DNA of 64,000 nucleotides, taken from positions 310,001 through 374,000 of the forward strand of contig NZ_JANUHB010000001.1 of assembly GCF_024756255.1 (NCBI RefSeq), written 5' to 3'. Every line of letters begins with the position of its first letter. The first letter of the stretch is position 1. The notes below the pieces were generated by a model. It was not told the origin of the DNA, searched no databases, and saw only the letters and a list, made by a program, of their open reading frames with translations. The position numbers and the translations under genes are program-made. The stretch comes from Massilia agilis (GTDB lineage Bacteria; Pseudomonadota; Gammaproteobacteria; Burkholderiales; Burkholderiaceae_D). Below are positions 53,203-61,426 of this stretch, piece after piece.

Positions 53203-55395
53203 ATGTTTTTCAAACCTACCCATTTGGCATTCGCCGCATCTGTTCTCGTTCCCCACGCCTTGATGGCGCAAACGACGACGCCGGCCACGGCGCTCAGCAG
53301 CGAGCAAAAAGACGACAAGGAAAAGGCCAAGGAAAAGCCGATTCAAAGCGTCGAGGTGAAAGGCTCGGCAAGCAATTACGATCCGCGCCGCGACGACACC
53401 GCGAGCAAAACGGTGCTGAACCACGAGGAGCTGACGAAGTACGGCGACAGCAATGTCTATGAGGTCCTCAAGCGCGCCCCGGGCGTGACCGTGACGGGCA
53501 ACGTGATTCGCATGCGCGGGCTGGGCGCGGGCTATACGCAAATCCTCGTGAACGGCGACCGCCCGCCTCCGGGCTTTTCGCTGGATAACCTGGATCCCGA
53601 CCAGATCGAGCGCATCGAGATCATGCGCGCGGCCACCGCCGAATTTTCGATGCAGGCGATCGCCGGGACGATCAACATCGTGCTGCGCAAGATGGTATCC
53701 AAGCCGCAGCGCGACCTGCGCATCGGCATCATGAATTCGCCACAGAGCAAGTTCGAAACGGTGGGAGGCACCTGGGCGGAAAAGCGCGGGAACGCGTCCT
53801 GGTTCCTCAACGGCTCGCTGTTCGCCAACCGCAACCTGATCGACAGCACCAGCGCGGACGAATTTACCCTGCCCTCCGGCGAGGTGCGCCAACTGCGCGA
53901 ATCGCGCTTTCGTGGCACCGGCTCCAGCCGTGGCCTGGCGCTGTTCCCGCGCCTGTCATGGAAGTTCGACAGCGGCGACGAACTGAACCTGCAGGCCGGC
54001 GGCCAAACCTTCCGTTCCCGCTGGAACAGCAGCTGGCAGACCCGGAACCTGGTCGGCAGCTTCCCTGCGCCCGAATGGATGGAAGGAAACGACCACACCC
54101 CGGGCAGCCAGCGCATGCTACGCGGCGAAATCAACTGGATCGCCAAGCGCGCGGGCGGCAAGCTCGACCTGGCGCTCTCCGTCGAGCGCGGCCGGAACGA
54201 CAACGACTCCGATACCCTGCGCTACACCGAAGGCCGGGCCCTGCGCCTGGATCGCGACTGGAACACGATCAACCGCACCAGCCGCTATTCCTTGCGCGGC
54301 AAGTTCACCCGTTCGCTGTTTGACGGGCACGCGCTGGCCACCGGCATGGACGCCAGCGTGCAAAAGAGCGATGAAACGCGCGACCGCCGCGAGCAGCTGG
54401 CGGACGCCCCGGTGGTCCACTTCGTCGAATATTTCCAGCCGCGTATCAGCCGGCTCGCCGGCTTCGTGCAGGACGAATGGAATGTGACGAAGCAGTGGTC
54501 GGTGTACCTGGGCACGCGCTGGGAGGGCGTGCAGACGGACAGCGAAGGCACGGGACTGGTCGCAACGACATCGCGCAACCACGTGCTCAGCCCCGTCGCG
54601 CAGACGCTGTACAAGTTCCCGGGTGCGAGCGGCCGCCAGCTGCGGCTGGCCCTGACCCGCACCTACAAGGCCCCCACCACCAACGAGCTGACGGCGCGGC
54701 GCTTCGAGTCCGCCACCAATACCCGGTTCAGCCCCGATTCCGGCGGCAACCCCAACTTGCGGCCGGAGCTGGCCACCGGCATCGACCTGGGCTATGAACA
54801 CTTCTGGGCGCCGGGCGCGCTGTTCTCGGTCAACGCGTCGCGGCGCGCCATTACCGACTACATCCGCACGCGGCTGGACCTGGACGCTTCGGGCCGCTGG
54901 GTCTACCAGCCCGTGAACGACGGCACCGCACAGGTGCGCTCGCTCGAGACCGAGCTGAAGCTGCCGCTCAGGCTGCTCAATCCCGGGCTCAATGGCCTGG
55001 ACGTGCGCGCCAGCGCCAGCCGCAACTGGTCGCGCGTGGCCGCCGTGCCCGGCCCCAACAACCGGCTCGACGCGCAAACGCCGTTGTCGGCAACGGTCGG
55101 CTTCGATTATCGAAAAGGCGGCCTGAGCTTTGGTTCAAGCCTGGCTTACCAAAAGAATGGCTGGGTCCGGATTTCGGAAGCACAAAGCCAGCGCCAGCAA
55201 GCGCGCCGCGACCTCGACGCCTATTTGTTGTGGAAGCTCGACGCACGCTACCAGTTGCGCCTGTCGCTGGCGAACTTGCTACGTGTGGACAACACGTCGG
55301 ACCGCCGCTATCTGGATACGGAGGGTTTATCGCGCCAGACCAGTTTCCAGCCCGGCGTGATGCGCGCTGGCCTGAGCCTGGAAATGAAACTCTGA
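53203..55395 (+). CDS. TonB-dependent outer-membrane receptor
   Basis: This is a 730-residue receptor with signal peptide LAFAASVLVPHALMAQ. The plug domain has NHEELTKYGDSNVYEVLKRAPGVTVTGNVIRMRGLGAGYTQILVNG and IERIEIMRAATAEFSMQAIAGTINIVLRK. A ~550-residue beta-barrel follows. A Lys/Glu-rich linker (SEQKDDKEKAKEKP) precedes the TonB-box-like QSVEVKGSAS. The last residue is Leu (EMKL) rather than the usual aromatic. The start has only a weak ribosome-binding site. It is 100 bp after the TonB-C lipoprotein. The ligand is unknown, though the plug style resembles siderophore or vitamin receptors. Confidence 0.93.
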   Translation: MFFKPTHLAFAASVLVPHALMAQTTTPATALSSEQKDDKEKAKEKPIQSVEVKGSASNYDPRRDDTASKTVLNHEELTKYGDSNVYEVLKRAPGVTVTGNVIRMRGLGAGYTQILVNGDRPPPGFSLDNLDPDQIERIEIMRAATAEFSMQAIAGTINIVLRKMVSKPQRDLRIGIMNSPQSKFETVGGTWAEKRGNASWFLNGSLFANRNLIDSTSADEFTLPSGEVRQLRESRFRGTGSSRGLALFPRLSWKFDSGDELNLQAGGQTFRSRWNSSWQTRNLVGSFPAPEWMEGNDHTPGSQRMLRGEINWIAKRAGGKLDLALSVERGRNDNDSDTLRYTEGRALRLDRDWNTINRTSRYSLRGKFTRSLFDGHALATGMDASVQKSDETRDRREQLADAPVVHFVEYFQPRISRLAGFVQDEWNVTKQWSVYLGTRWEGVQTDSEGTGLVATTSRNHVLSPVAQTLYKFPGASGRQLRLALTRTYKAPTTNELTARRFESATNTRFSPDSGGNPNLRPELATGIDLGYEHFWAPGALFSVNASRRAITDYIRTRLDLDASGRWVYQPVNDGTAQVRSLETELKLPLRLLNPGLNGLDVRASASRNWSRVAAVPGPNNRLDAQTPLSATVGFDYRKGGLSFGSSLAYQKNGWVRISEAQSQRQQARRDLDAYLLWKLDARYQLRLSLANLLRVDNTSDRRYLDTEGLSRQTSFQPGVMRAGLSLEMKL

Positions 55396-55436
55396 AGCAA
55401 AAAAAGCTCTGTCGGTGTTAAGTGTGGACGTAAGCA

Positions 55437-55547
55437 CGTCGTCCCCGCGGAGGCGGGGACCCATGCTGAACATCGGCCTCACGCTGCCCATGCAAAAGCC
55501 GCACGGATGCACACTCAGCATGGGTTCCCGCCTCCGCGGGAACGACG
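55437..55547. repeat. Dispersed palindromic repeat, copy 6
   Basis: Arms CGTCGTCCCCGCGGAGGCGG...CCCATGCTGA and CTCAGCATGGGTTCCCGCC...GCGGGAACGACG lie between the convergent receptor and scoB genes. Confidence 0.88.
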
Positions 55548-55570
55548 TCCAAACTTAACGCGTACCGCGC

Positions 55571-55608
55571 CAAAAAAAACCGCACCGGCGAGTAGCCCGG
55601 TGCGGCTC
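55571..55608 (-). terminator. Intrinsic terminator of scoAB
   Basis: On the minus strand GCCGCACCGG-GCTACTCG-CCGGTGCGG is followed by TTTTTTTT, 22 bp after the scoB stop. Confidence 0.92.
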
Positions 55609-55629
55609 TTTGATGCCGGCTGCTGCCGG

Positions 55630-56277
55630 TCAGACAGCGAAGTGCAGCTCGCAGCCGGTCTTTTCCGCAATCTCTTCCTTGCTCACGCCCGGCGCCAGCT
55701 CGACCACTTTCAGGCCGTGGGCGGTCACGTCCATCACGCACAGGTCGGTGATGATGCGGTCCACCACGCCCACGCCGGTCAGCGGCAGGTCGCACTTCTC
55801 CAGGATCTTGTGCGAGGTCGAGCCGTCCTTGGCGGTGGCGACATGCTCCATCACCACGACTACGCGCTTGACGCCGGCCACCAGGTCCATCGCGCCGCCC
55901 ATGCCCTTGACCATCTTGCCCGGAATCATCCAGTTGGCCAGGTCGCCGCGCTCGGACACCTGCATGGCGCCGAGGATGGCCAGGTTGATCTTGCCGCCGC
56001 GGATCATGCCGAACGAATCGGCCGAGCTGAAGTAGGCCGCGCCAGGCAGCGCCGTCACGGTCTGCTTGCCGGCGTTGATGAGGTCGGCGTCGATTTCGGC
56101 CTCGGTCGGGAACGGGCCAATGCCGAGCAGGCCGTTTTCGGACTGCAGGAACACTTCGATGCCGCTGGGGACGTAGTTGGCCACCAGGGTCGGCAGGCCG
56201 ATGCCGAGGTTGACGTAGAAACCGTCTTGCAGTTCCTGGGCCGCGCGCGCGGCCATTTGATCACGAGTCCATGCCAT
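55630..56277 (-). CDS. scoB: 3-oxoacid CoA-transferase, subunit B
   Basis: This is a 215-residue beta subunit of succinyl-CoA:3-ketoacid CoA-transferase, which activates acetoacetate. The catalytic Glu is in [12 protein letters not shown] (Glu47). [10 protein letters not shown] at the front and [17 protein letters not shown] with [18 protein letters not shown] in the second half are typical. CGGAGA precedes the start. It lies 21 bp after scoA, and a terminator follows. Confidence 0.95.
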   Translation of the reverse strand: MAWTRDQMAARAAQELQDGFYVNLGIGLPTLVANYVPSGIEVFLQSENGLLGIGPFPTEAEIDADLINAGKQTVTALPGAAYFSSADSFGMIRGGKINLAILGAMQVSERGDLANWMIPGKMVKGMGGAMDLVAGVKRVVVVMEHVATAKDGSTSHKILEKCDLPLTGVGVVDRIITDLCVMDVTAHGLKVVELAPGVSKEEIAEKTGCELHFAV

Positions 56278-56298
56278 GTTTGTCTCCGAAAGCTGATC

Positions 56299-56997
56299 TT
56301 AGTTGGAACGCACGGTGCGCTGTTCGATGCGCTTTTCCGGGTTCGGGTTGTGAACGATGCGGTGCACGAAGATGCTCGGGGTGTGCACCTGGTCCGGGTC
56401 GATCTCGCCGACCTCGACCAGCTTTTCGACTTCCACGATGCAGACCTTGCCTGCGGTGGCGACGTTCGGATTGAAGTTGCGCGCGGTCTTGCGGAACACC
56501 AGGTTGCCCGCCTTGTCGGCCATGTAGGCCTTGACCAGCGAGACATCCGGCACCAGCGAGTGTTCCATCACGTACATCTGGCCATCGAACTCGCGCACTT
56601 CCTTGCCTTCAGCGACAATGGTGCCGTAACCGGTCTTGGTGAAGAAGGCCGGAATGCCGGCGCCGCCGGCGCGCAGCTTTTCCGCCAGCGTGCCCTGCGG
56701 CGTGAATTCCAGCTCCAGTTCGCCGGCCAGGAACTGGCGTGCGAACTCCTTGTTCTCGCCAACATAGGACGAAATCATCTTCTTGATCTGACGCGTTTCG
56801 AGCAGCATGCCCAGGCCAAAGCCATCGACGCCGGCATTGTTGGAGATGGCGGTCAGGTCCTTGACGCCCGAGTCGCGCAGCGCAAGGATCAGCGCCTCCG
56901 GAATGCCGCACAGGCCGAAGCCGCCCACGGCGATGGTCTGGCCATCTTTGACGATACCGGCCAGCGCCGATGCCGCATCAGGATAAACTTTATTCAT
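56299..56997 (-). CDS. scoA: 3-oxoacid CoA-transferase, subunit A
   Basis: This is a 232-residue alpha subunit. The CoA-transferase glycine motif is AVGGFGLCGIPEALI, with AISNNAGVDGFGLGMLL and VAEGKEVREFDGQMYVME. AAAGGGACG precedes the start. It is first in scoAB and divergent from the PAS-LuxR gene, with a 129-bp shared region. With the 3-hydroxybutyrate dehydrogenase it would turn 3-hydroxybutyrate into acetoacetyl-CoA. Confidence 0.95.
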   Translation of the reverse strand: MNKVYPDAASALAGIVKDGQTIAVGGFGLCGIPEALILALRDSGVKDLTAISNNAGVDGFGLGMLLETRQIKKMISSYVGENKEFARQFLAGELELEFTPQGTLAEKLRAGGAGIPAFFTKTGYGTIVAEGKEVREFDGQMYVMEHSLVPDVSLVKAYMADKAGNLVFRKTARNFNPNVATAGKVCIVEVEKLVEVGEIDPDQVHTPSIFVHRIVHNPNPEKRIEQRTVRSN

Positions 56998-57126
56998 ACC
57001 CGTCCCTTTAATAGTTAAGCAGAACGCTCTTTGTAACTGCAGAGTAGAATCTCAGCATAAAATACGCCCGTGCAAAGCACAATACCGTAGAAATACCGGC
57101 AACACGGCATTCGGAGACGACACGAT

Positions 57127-57696
57127 TTGCATCAGATGAACGCATCATACGCCATTGATTACGAGCTGATTTTCCAGCACGCCCCAGTGGGCATGTGCAT
57201 CTCGGTGAACCGTGTGATCCAGTCGTGCAACCACGCGCTGGCCGCCATGTTCGGCTACGACAAGGGCCAGCTGGACGGCCAGTCCTTCGCCGTGCTCTAC
57301 CCCACCATGGACGAGTTCCTGCGCACGGGCGACCGCATCATCCCGATCATGAACGCGCGTGGCCGCTACTCGGACGAACGCATCATGCGGCGTGGCAATG
57401 GCGAGCTGTTCTGGTGCCATGTCACCGGCCGCGCGCTCAACCCGAGCGAGCCGCTGGGCGCGGGCGTGTGGACCTTCGAGGACGTGAGCGAAAAGCGCCC
57501 GGTGACGGCGGAGCTGACCCCGCGCGAGCGCGAGATCGCGGCCCTGCTGGTGGAAGGCAAGACCAGCAAGGTGATCGCGCGCGAGACCGACCTGTCGCCG
57601 CGCACGGTGGAAATGCATCGCGCCAAGCTGATGCGCAAGTTTGCCGCGTCCACATCATCCGAACTCGTGCACAAGCTGGTCGGCGTGACGCGCTGA
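57127..57696 (+). CDS. PAS-LuxR transcriptional regulator
   Basis: This is a 189-residue one-component regulator. An N-terminal PAS fold (FQHAPVGMCISVNRVIQSCNHALAAMFGYDKGQLDG to VWTFEDVSE, about 12-125) senses an unknown signal. The C-terminal LuxR HTH is LTPREREIAALLVEGKTSKVIARETDLSPRTVEMHRAKLMRKF. GGAG at 57113 is well spaced from TTG (57127) but 19 bases from ATG (57136), so the TTG start is preferred. Divergence from scoAB suggests it may regulate ketone-body use; that is inference from position only. Confidence 0.88.
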   Translation: MHQMNASYAIDYELIFQHAPVGMCISVNRVIQSCNHALAAMFGYDKGQLDGQSFAVLYPTMDEFLRTGDRIIPIMNARGRYSDERIMRRGNGELFWCHVTGRALNPSEPLGAGVWTFEDVSEKRPVTAELTPREREIAALLVEGKTSKVIARETDLSPRTVEMHRAKLMRKFAASTSSELVHKLVGVTR

Positions 57697-57702
57697 ACCC
57701 TG

Positions 57703-58596
57703 TCAACGCATGCGCGCCTGCGCGTCGCGGATGCTGTCGAGGATGATCGCTTCGAGCCGTTGTGCTGGCGTGCCCAGTTCCGCCGCCGAGCGGTGCAGCG
57801 CCAGCCCAATGGTGCCCAGCGCCGGCAACCCGGCATTGGCGCCCGCCTGAATGCGCAAGCCCGGCGCCAGCCCAAAGCCGGTCCTGACAGTGACACCTAG
57901 TCCCGCAGCAACCGCGGCCCAGACGCCGCCCAGGCTTGGACTGGTGAACGCCAGCCGCCATGCAATGCCGGCCCGGTCCAGCGCTTCGGTGGCCAGCTTG
58001 CGCAGCACGCATTGGCCATCGACGGCAACCAGCGGCAGCGGTTCGCGACCAGGCTGCCAGCGCAGCAATGAGGCATCGGACGGCCCGATCCACTGCAGTG
58101 CGTAGGAGCCAACCTCCTGCATGTGCGCGGTCGTGTCACCCGCATTCCACGCAAGGGCAAGGTCCAGTTCCCCTTTTTCGATACGCGCGATCAGGTCGGC
58201 GTTGCGGCCCACCCGCGCCTCGATGCGCACCGACGGGTGCGTGCGGGCGAAGCGCCCCAGCATCTCGGACAGCATGTGCTCGCCGAAATCCTCCTGCAAA
58301 CCCAGCCTGACGGCGCCGGCCAGGTCGGCACTGCCCAGCGCCATCCATGCTTCGTCGTTCAACTCCAGCAAGCGCCGCGCGTAACTCAAGAGCAGTTCGC
58401 CGGCGTCGGTCAGCACCAGGCGGCGCCCGGCCTTGCGCGCGAGCGGCGTGCCGGCCTGTTCCTCCAGCTTCTTGAGCTGCGCACTGACCGCCGAGGTCGA
58501 ACGGCCCAGCCGGTCCGCCGCCTTGGCAAAGCTGCCCAGCTCCATGCCAAGGCAAAAGGTGCGCATGGCGTCCAGGTCGAAGTTCACTCGCCTCAT
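57703..58596 (-). CDS. LysR-family transcriptional regulator
   Basis: This is a 297-residue LTTR. The winged HTH is FCLGMELGSFAKAADRLGRSTSAVSAQLKKLEEQAGTPLARKAGR, and the effector domain begins near residue 95 (GAVRLGLQEDFGEHMLSEML). It is divergent from the carboxymuconolactone decarboxylase-like/tautomerase/DUF4865 set, which it probably controls from the ~100-bp shared region. The ribosome-binding site is weak; a start at the Val4 GTG or at Met11 cannot be excluded. Confidence 0.92.
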   Translation of the reverse strand: MRRVNFDLDAMRTFCLGMELGSFAKAADRLGRSTSAVSAQLKKLEEQAGTPLARKAGRRLVLTDAGELLLSYARRLLELNDEAWMALGSADLAGAVRLGLQEDFGEHMLSEMLGRFARTHPSVRIEARVGRNADLIARIEKGELDLALAWNAGDTTAHMQEVGSYALQWIGPSDASLLRWQPGREPLPLVAVDGQCVLRKLATEALDRAGIAWRLAFTSPSLGGVWAAVAAGLGVTVRTGFGLAPGLRIQAGANAGLPALGTIGLALHRSAAELGTPAQRLEAIILDSIRDAQARMR

Positions 58597-58700
58597 CTGA
58601 TCGTCCGGTTATTCGGGATGGTCGATTCGAAATTATCCGATTTTCAGGATTATTTTCGAGTAATACCATTGCCCCGTCAATCACTAGCGCAGGAGGCATG

Positions 58701-59027
58701 ATGAGTACAAACACAGAACAAGTGCAGCAGGCGATGGCCACGCTCGCGCCCAAGCTGGCGCAAGTCACCAACGACGTGCTGTTCGGCGATATCTGGGAGC
58801 GCGACGGCCTGTCCAAGCGCGACCGCAGCCTGGTAACCGTGGCCGCCCTGGTCGCGCTTTACCGGCTCGAACAGTTGCCCTTCCACCTGGAGCGCGCGCT
58901 CGAGAACGGCGTGACGCGCGACGAGCTGGCGGAGGCGATCACGCACCTCGCCTTCTATGCGGGATGGCCAACGGCCGCCAGCGCCGTCCAGCTGCTGCAC
59001 AAGGCCTGCGCCGGCAAACCGGCCTGA
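58701..59027 (+). CDS. Carboxymuconolactone decarboxylase-like protein
   Basis: This is a 108-residue CMD-family protein: SKRDRSLVTVAALVALYRLEQLPFHLERALENGVTRDELAEAITHLAFYAGWPTAASAV. The AhpD CxxC redox pair is absent, so it is not an AhpD-type peroxidase partner. The His in LPFHLE is conserved. ATG 58701 is chosen over the adjacent ATG 58698 for better spacing from AGGAGG. It starts a three-gene operon with a tautomerase and a DUF4865 protein. Confidence 0.9.
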   Translation: MSTNTEQVQQAMATLAPKLAQVTNDVLFGDIWERDGLSKRDRSLVTVAALVALYRLEQLPFHLERALENGVTRDELAEAITHLAFYAGWPTAASAVQLLHKACAGKPA

Positions 59028-59038
59028 GGGAGCGCGCC

Positions 59039-59431
59039 ATGCCCTACGTTCGCATTTCCCTCCTGCGCGGCAAGTCCGACGACTACCTGGACCAGCTTTC
59101 GCGCAACGTGCACCGCGCCATGGTTGAGGCCTTCGACACGCCGCCGACGGATCGCTTCCAGGTCATCGAGCAATGCGCGCCGAACGAACTCATCTTCGAC
59201 CGCCACTACCTGTGCGGTCCCCGTTCCGACGGCTTCGTCCTCATCTGCATCACCGCCGGCAAACCGCGGCCAGCCACAGCCAAGCAGGCCCTGTACCGCC
59301 GCCTGTGCGAATTGCTCGCGGCCGCGCCCGGCATCCGGCCTGAAGACGTGATGGTGGTCATCAACACGACGGCTGCCGAGGACTGGTCTTTCGGCAACGG
59401 CTTGGCAGCAAACCAACTTACCCAGCCATGA
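59039..59431 (+). CDS. Tautomerase-family protein (4-oxalocrotonate tautomerase-like)
   Basis: This is a 130-residue protein starting MPYVRISLLRGKS, so the catalytic Pro would be exposed after Met removal. DRFQVIEQCAPNELIFD and NTTAAEDWSFGNGLAANQ fit the larger Tautomerase_2 group. GAGGGAGC precedes the start at 59039, 11 bp after the decarboxylase-like gene. The enzyme probably interconverts keto-enol forms of an aromatic-derived or other oxoacid, but the substrate is unknown. Confidence 0.9.
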   Translation: MPYVRISLLRGKSDDYLDQLSRNVHRAMVEAFDTPPTDRFQVIEQCAPNELIFDRHYLCGPRSDGFVLICITAGKPRPATAKQALYRRLCELLAAAPGIRPEDVMVVINTTAAEDWSFGNGLAANQLTQP

Positions 59432-59441
59432 TGGAGTCGCA

Positions 59442-59993
59442 ATGATCTCAATGCAGTACAGCTTTGTCCTGCCGGCAGACTATGACATGTCGGTCATCGA
59501 TCGCCGCATCGCGGAAAAAGGAAGCATGACGGACGGCTTCCCCGGCCTGGTGTTCAAGGCCTACCTGAGCGCGCGCAAGGGCGAGCGCGGCGCCAGCGAC
59601 AATCGCTACGCCCCGTTTTATCTGTGGGACGGGCCGGCTGGCATGAACGACTTCCTGTCCGGCCCCGGCTTCGTTGCCCTCACCCAGTCGTTTGGGTGGC
59701 CTTCCGTCGCTACCTGGTCGGTATGGCATGCGGAACTTGCACCCGGCATCGAGCGTGCGCGCTTTGCCACGAGCGAGCGGCTTGCCATTGCCCCGCACAC
59801 GGGGCTGGAGCAGCTGCGTGCCGCGGAAACGGCGCTCGCCCAATCCTGCGTCAGCGAGGCCAAGGCACTCGCGGCCGTCGCCGGGTACGAACCGACCACC
59901 TGGACACTGGTACGGTTCCGGCTTTGGGAGGAACTGCCGCTGGAACTGGCGAAAGGCGCGGCGGTCTACCGCGTCGGGCATGTCTCCCGCTAA
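59442..59993 (+). CDS. DUF4865-family protein
   Basis: This is a 183-residue soluble protein. It has MQYSFVLPADYDMSVIDRRIAEKGSMTDGFPGLVFKAYL, then APFYLWDGPAGMNDFLSGPGF, and SFGWPSVATWSVWHAEL. The pattern resembles a ferredoxin-like/ABM-type fold. I recognise it as DUF4865, often found near tautomerases and LysR regulators. GGAG precedes the ATG at 59442; ATG 59451 is an alternative. Function unknown. Confidence 0.82.
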   Translation: MISMQYSFVLPADYDMSVIDRRIAEKGSMTDGFPGLVFKAYLSARKGERGASDNRYAPFYLWDGPAGMNDFLSGPGFVALTQSFGWPSVATWSVWHAELAPGIERARFATSERLAIAPHTGLEQLRAAETALAQSCVSEAKALAAVAGYEPTTWTLVRFRLWEELPLELAKGAAVYRVGHVSR

Positions 59994-60031
59994 TATGCAG
60001 GATAAGCGCCAGGCTTACTGCGGCGGAGCAA

Positions 60032-60457
60032 TCAGGCGGCAGGGAGCATGGCGCGCACCGCGTCCGGCACCGGCACGGACTTTTCGGCAGCAAAGTTCAC
60101 CCACACCACCTTGGCGCCGCCTTGCGCGTACAGGTCGCCGGCCTTGCCATCCGGCCCCACCAGGCGGATCTCGTGCGTGACGTCGAAGCTGGAACGCCCC
60201 GGCGGGCCGACATAGGTCGTCACCTCGATTTCACCCGGATACTTCAGCTGCTTGATGAATGAGCATTGCGCGCTCACGATCACCGGTCCCTCGGTCACGC
60301 TGCCCGGGTCCGGCGTGCCGCCCGCCTCTTCCAGCCACGCGATGCGGGCCGATTCGATATAGCGGAAATACACCGTGTTGTTCACGTGCCCCATTGCATC
60401 CATGTCGCCCCAGCGGATGGGCATCCGCATGACGTGTACCTGCTTCTTGTTGCTCAT
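60032..60457 (-). CDS. Acyl-CoA thioesterase (4HBT hotdog fold)
   Basis: This is a 141-residue hotdog-fold protein: MRMPIRWGDMDAMGHVNNTVYFRYIESARIAWLEE. The catalytic Asp is in WGDMDAMGHVNN, the signature of 4-hydroxybenzoyl-CoA thioesterase-like enzymes. The start at MSNKKQ (60457) lies 20 bp after the SDR gene. It shares an operon with the SDR and probably releases a CoA product linked to its metabolism. Confidence 0.92.
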   Translation of the reverse strand: MSNKKQVHVMRMPIRWGDMDAMGHVNNTVYFRYIESARIAWLEEAGGTPDPGSVTEGPVIVSAQCSFIKQLKYPGEIEVTTYVGPPGRSSFDVTHEIRLVGPDGKAGDLYAQGGAKVVWVNFAAEKSVPVPDAVRAMLPAA

Positions 60458-60477
60458 GCTTTCTGTTTCTTTGCTTC

Positions 60478-61254
60478 CTATTGCGCCGTCATGCCGTCGT
60501 CCGCGGTGATGATCGCTCCGTTGATGAAATGGGTTTCTTCGGCCGCCAGCAAGAGCAGCAGCCCGTCGAGGTCTTCCGGCTTGCCCGGACGCTTCCTCGG
60601 CAGCATGTCGAGCAGCTTCTTGCCGTTGTCGGTGCCAAAGTATTCTTCGTTCAGCTCGGTGGAAATAAAGCCCGGGCAGATGGCGTTGACGTTGATGCCA
60701 TACTTGCCCCACTCCACTGCCATGGCCTTGGTCATCTGCACCACGCCGGCCTTGCTCATGCAATACACGCCGATCTGGGGCAGCACCCGCAGGCCCGCGA
60801 CCGAGGCAATGTTGACGATGCGGTGCTGCTTGCGGGTGTCGGCCTTGGCCCGCAGGATCATGCGCTTGGCCACCTGCTGCGCCACGAAGAAGGCGCCGCG
60901 CAGGTTGGTGTCCATGATGTAGCCGAAATCTTCCTCCGACACATCGATCAGCCGCTGGGTGGTGGAAACGCCCGAGTTGTTGATCAGGATATCGAGCGGA
61001 CCGGCCTCGGTTTCGGCATGCGCGACCGCAGCCTTGATGCTGGCAAGATCGGTGACGTCGAGCGCCACGACGTGCGCCGCGCCGCCATCGGCCTCGATCT
61101 CGGCCCGCAGTTCCTTGAGGCGTTCGGTGTGCGGCGAGGCCAGCACGACCTGCGCGCCCGCGCCCGCGAGCGCCTTGGCAAAGCGTGCGCCCAATGCGCT
61201 GGAGGCGCCGGTAACCAGCGCGATCTTGCCTTCAAAATTTACTTCAATGCCCAC
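60478..61254 (-). CDS. Short-chain dehydrogenase/reductase
   Basis: This is a 258-residue SDR. The cofactor loop VTGASSALGARFAKAL has Ala-Leu in place of the usual Gly-Ile. LINNSGVSTTQRLIDVSEEDF follows. The catalytic region is NIASVAGLRVLPQIGVYCMSKAG (Ser, Tyr, Lys), then NAICPGFISTELNEEYF. The start is GTG at 61252-61254 with AGGAG eight bases upstream. FabG-like or 3-hydroxyacyl-CoA activity is plausible next to a thioesterase and ETF-QO, but not proven. Confidence 0.92.
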   Translation of the reverse strand: MGIEVNFEGKIALVTGASSALGARFAKALAGAGAQVVLASPHTERLKELRAEIEADGGAAHVVALDVTDLASIKAAVAHAETEAGPLDILINNSGVSTTQRLIDVSEEDFGYIMDTNLRGAFFVAQQVAKRMILRAKADTRKQHRIVNIASVAGLRVLPQIGVYCMSKAGVVQMTKAMAVEWGKYGINVNAICPGFISTELNEEYFGTDNGKKLLDMLPRKRPGKPEDLDGLLLLLAAEETHFINGAIITADDGMTAQ

Positions 61255-61426
61255 GTGGTGGCTCCTGTTGCTGCTTAAGGATGTTCGGTTGGGAAGCCAT
61301 CATCATTACACAAATTGCCAGAATTAGAGTCCAAGCTCTGATTATCCCCGTAAAATAACGGTCAAAGTTGCAATCCCCACTAAAAAGACGCACACTCGTG
61401 CTTAAATTTTTTAACTCTACAAGAAG

